Assembly (NCBI GenBank): GCA_004298915.1
Contig: SCTE01000091.1
Span: 1 to 5,915 of the forward strand
DNA length: 5,915 nt
Origin: Chloroflexota bacterium
Lineage (GTDB): Bacteria; Chloroflexota; Limnocylindria; Limnocylindrales; CSP1-4
Direction: 5' to 3'
Shown here: positions 5,444-5,915 of the stretch, piece after piece
Numbering within the stretch: the first letter of the stretch is position 1
Layout: every line of letters starts with the position of its first letter
Translations under genes and position numbers: made by a program
The notes under the pieces: model-generated
The model's input: the letters and a program-made list of their open reading frames with translations, nothing else
Told to the model about the DNA's origin: nothing
Database searches by the model: none

Positions 5444-5915
5444 GTGGCGATCAAGGCGAACGAATCCGCGGATACCGAGAGCGCGCCGGAGACGTCGTCG
5501 GCCGCGTGGCGACTCGACAGCGACACGGGGAGCATGGCCCCGCTGTCGGCCCTGGACGTCCTTGTCGACCTCAATGACAAGGTCGTCAGCGGGAAGTTGG
5601 GTGAGTACCAGCCGGTTCCGCTCGGCCTGACCCCGCTCGACAAGACGATCGGCGGCGGACTCCGACCGGGCGAGCTCCTGCTCCTCGGCGGGGCGCAGGG
5701 CACCGGCAAGACCACGATGGCGCTCCAGATGGCCCGCAACGTCGCGGCGTCCGGCCAGGCGAGCGTCCTGTACATCTGCTTCGAGCACGACGAGCCGTAC
5801 CTGCTGAACCGCCTGATTGCGCTCGAATCGGCCCTCGCCCACATGCCCCAGAAGGCCGGCGCCATCAAGATCCAGGATGTCTGCAAGGAGATCCTCGGGA
5901 CCTGGTCGGCCGAAG
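5444..5915 (+). CDS. DnaB-motor-like RecA-fold ATPase, 3'-truncated by the window edge
   Basis: The frame opens with GTG at 5444 and is open to the last base; 157 residues are visible. After an acidic, low-complexity start (1-30) comes LGLTPLDKTIGGGLRPGEL, the segment that leads into the P-loop in DnaB, RadA and KaiC-type proteins. Walker A is GAQGTGKT (83-90), and FEHDE contains E114 at the position of the catalytic glutamate of the RecA/DnaB fold (FSLE in DnaB). The spacing (P-loop, ARNVAASGQASVLYICFE, then LLNRLIALES) is closest to the DnaB C-terminal helicase domain. Only ~70 residues precede the motor, too few for the ~100-residue helical DnaB N-terminal domain plus linker, so this is probably not the main replicative helicase. 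Walker B and DNA-binding loops lie beyond the edge. ATPase fold is confident; helicase, recombination or regulatory role is undecided. Its own promoter and SD suggest separate transcription from the M20 gene. Confidence 0.82.
   Translation, partial: MAIKANESADTESAPETSSAAWRLDSDTGSMAPLSALDVLVDLNDKVVSGKLGEYQPVPLGLTPLDKTIGGGLRPGELLLLGGAQGTGKTTMALQMARNVAASGQASVLYICFEHDEPYLLNRLIALESALAHMPQKAGAIKIQDVCKEILGTWSAE

Noticed and set aside
1..5915. CRISPR array, insertion sequence, toxin-antitoxin or defence cluster
   Set aside because: No regularly spaced repeats, terminal inverted repeats, transposase or small paired genes were seen; the sequence is explained by four genes, one tRNA and short spacers.

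Overview
The window is uniformly GC-rich. It carries four protein-coding genes and one tRNA, all read on the + strand. GC content, start codons (one TTG, one GTG), strong GGAG/GGAGG ribosome sites and the actinobacterial/Chloroflexota flavour of the FtsH protein (HEGGH zinc motif, MALGYTMALPTEDRY stretch) suggest a high-GC terrestrial or aquatic bacterium. A Chloroflexota lineage is the best guess, with Actinobacteria as the alternative. This placement is inferred from sequence character, not from a search.

Layout. Positions 2-1615 are the 3' part of a secreted multidomain protein. Its order is a partial fibronectin type III module, a DNRLRE/CBM96-type module, a PKD module, a second FN3 and a second DNRLRE module. 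A short spacer with a possible promoter leads to a CAU-anticodon tRNA (1683-1757, CCA encoded), best read as elongator tRNA-Met. A hairpin follows, then a TATACT -10 box and an SD-led TTG start for a complete ftsH (1894-3849), the membrane-anchored AAA+ zinc protease. A very strong hairpin (14 bp with one bulged A) fills the ftsH-M20 gap. The next gene is a complete M20-family dinuclear zinc peptidase (3931-5322) with every expected metal and catalytic residue. After two small hairpins and a plausible extended -10 promoter, a fourth gene starts with GTG at 5444 and runs off the window. It encodes a RecA-fold ATPase resembling the C-terminal motor of DnaB.

How the parts relate. FtsH and the M20 peptidase could work in sequence, FtsH cutting membrane and misfolded proteins to peptides and M20 hydrolysing small peptides. 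That link rests only on adjacency, and the hairpin between them may separate or attenuate their transcription. The tRNA and the surface protein look like unrelated neighbours. Intergenic gaps are 67, 136, 81 and 121 bases, so no stretch over 300 bases lacks a gene.

I see no CRISPR array, insertion sequence, attachment site, phage gene or convincing new system. The points most worth following are the repeated FN3-DNRLRE architecture, the hairpin before the M20 gene and the DnaB-motor-like ATPase that seems to lack the DnaB N-terminal domain.
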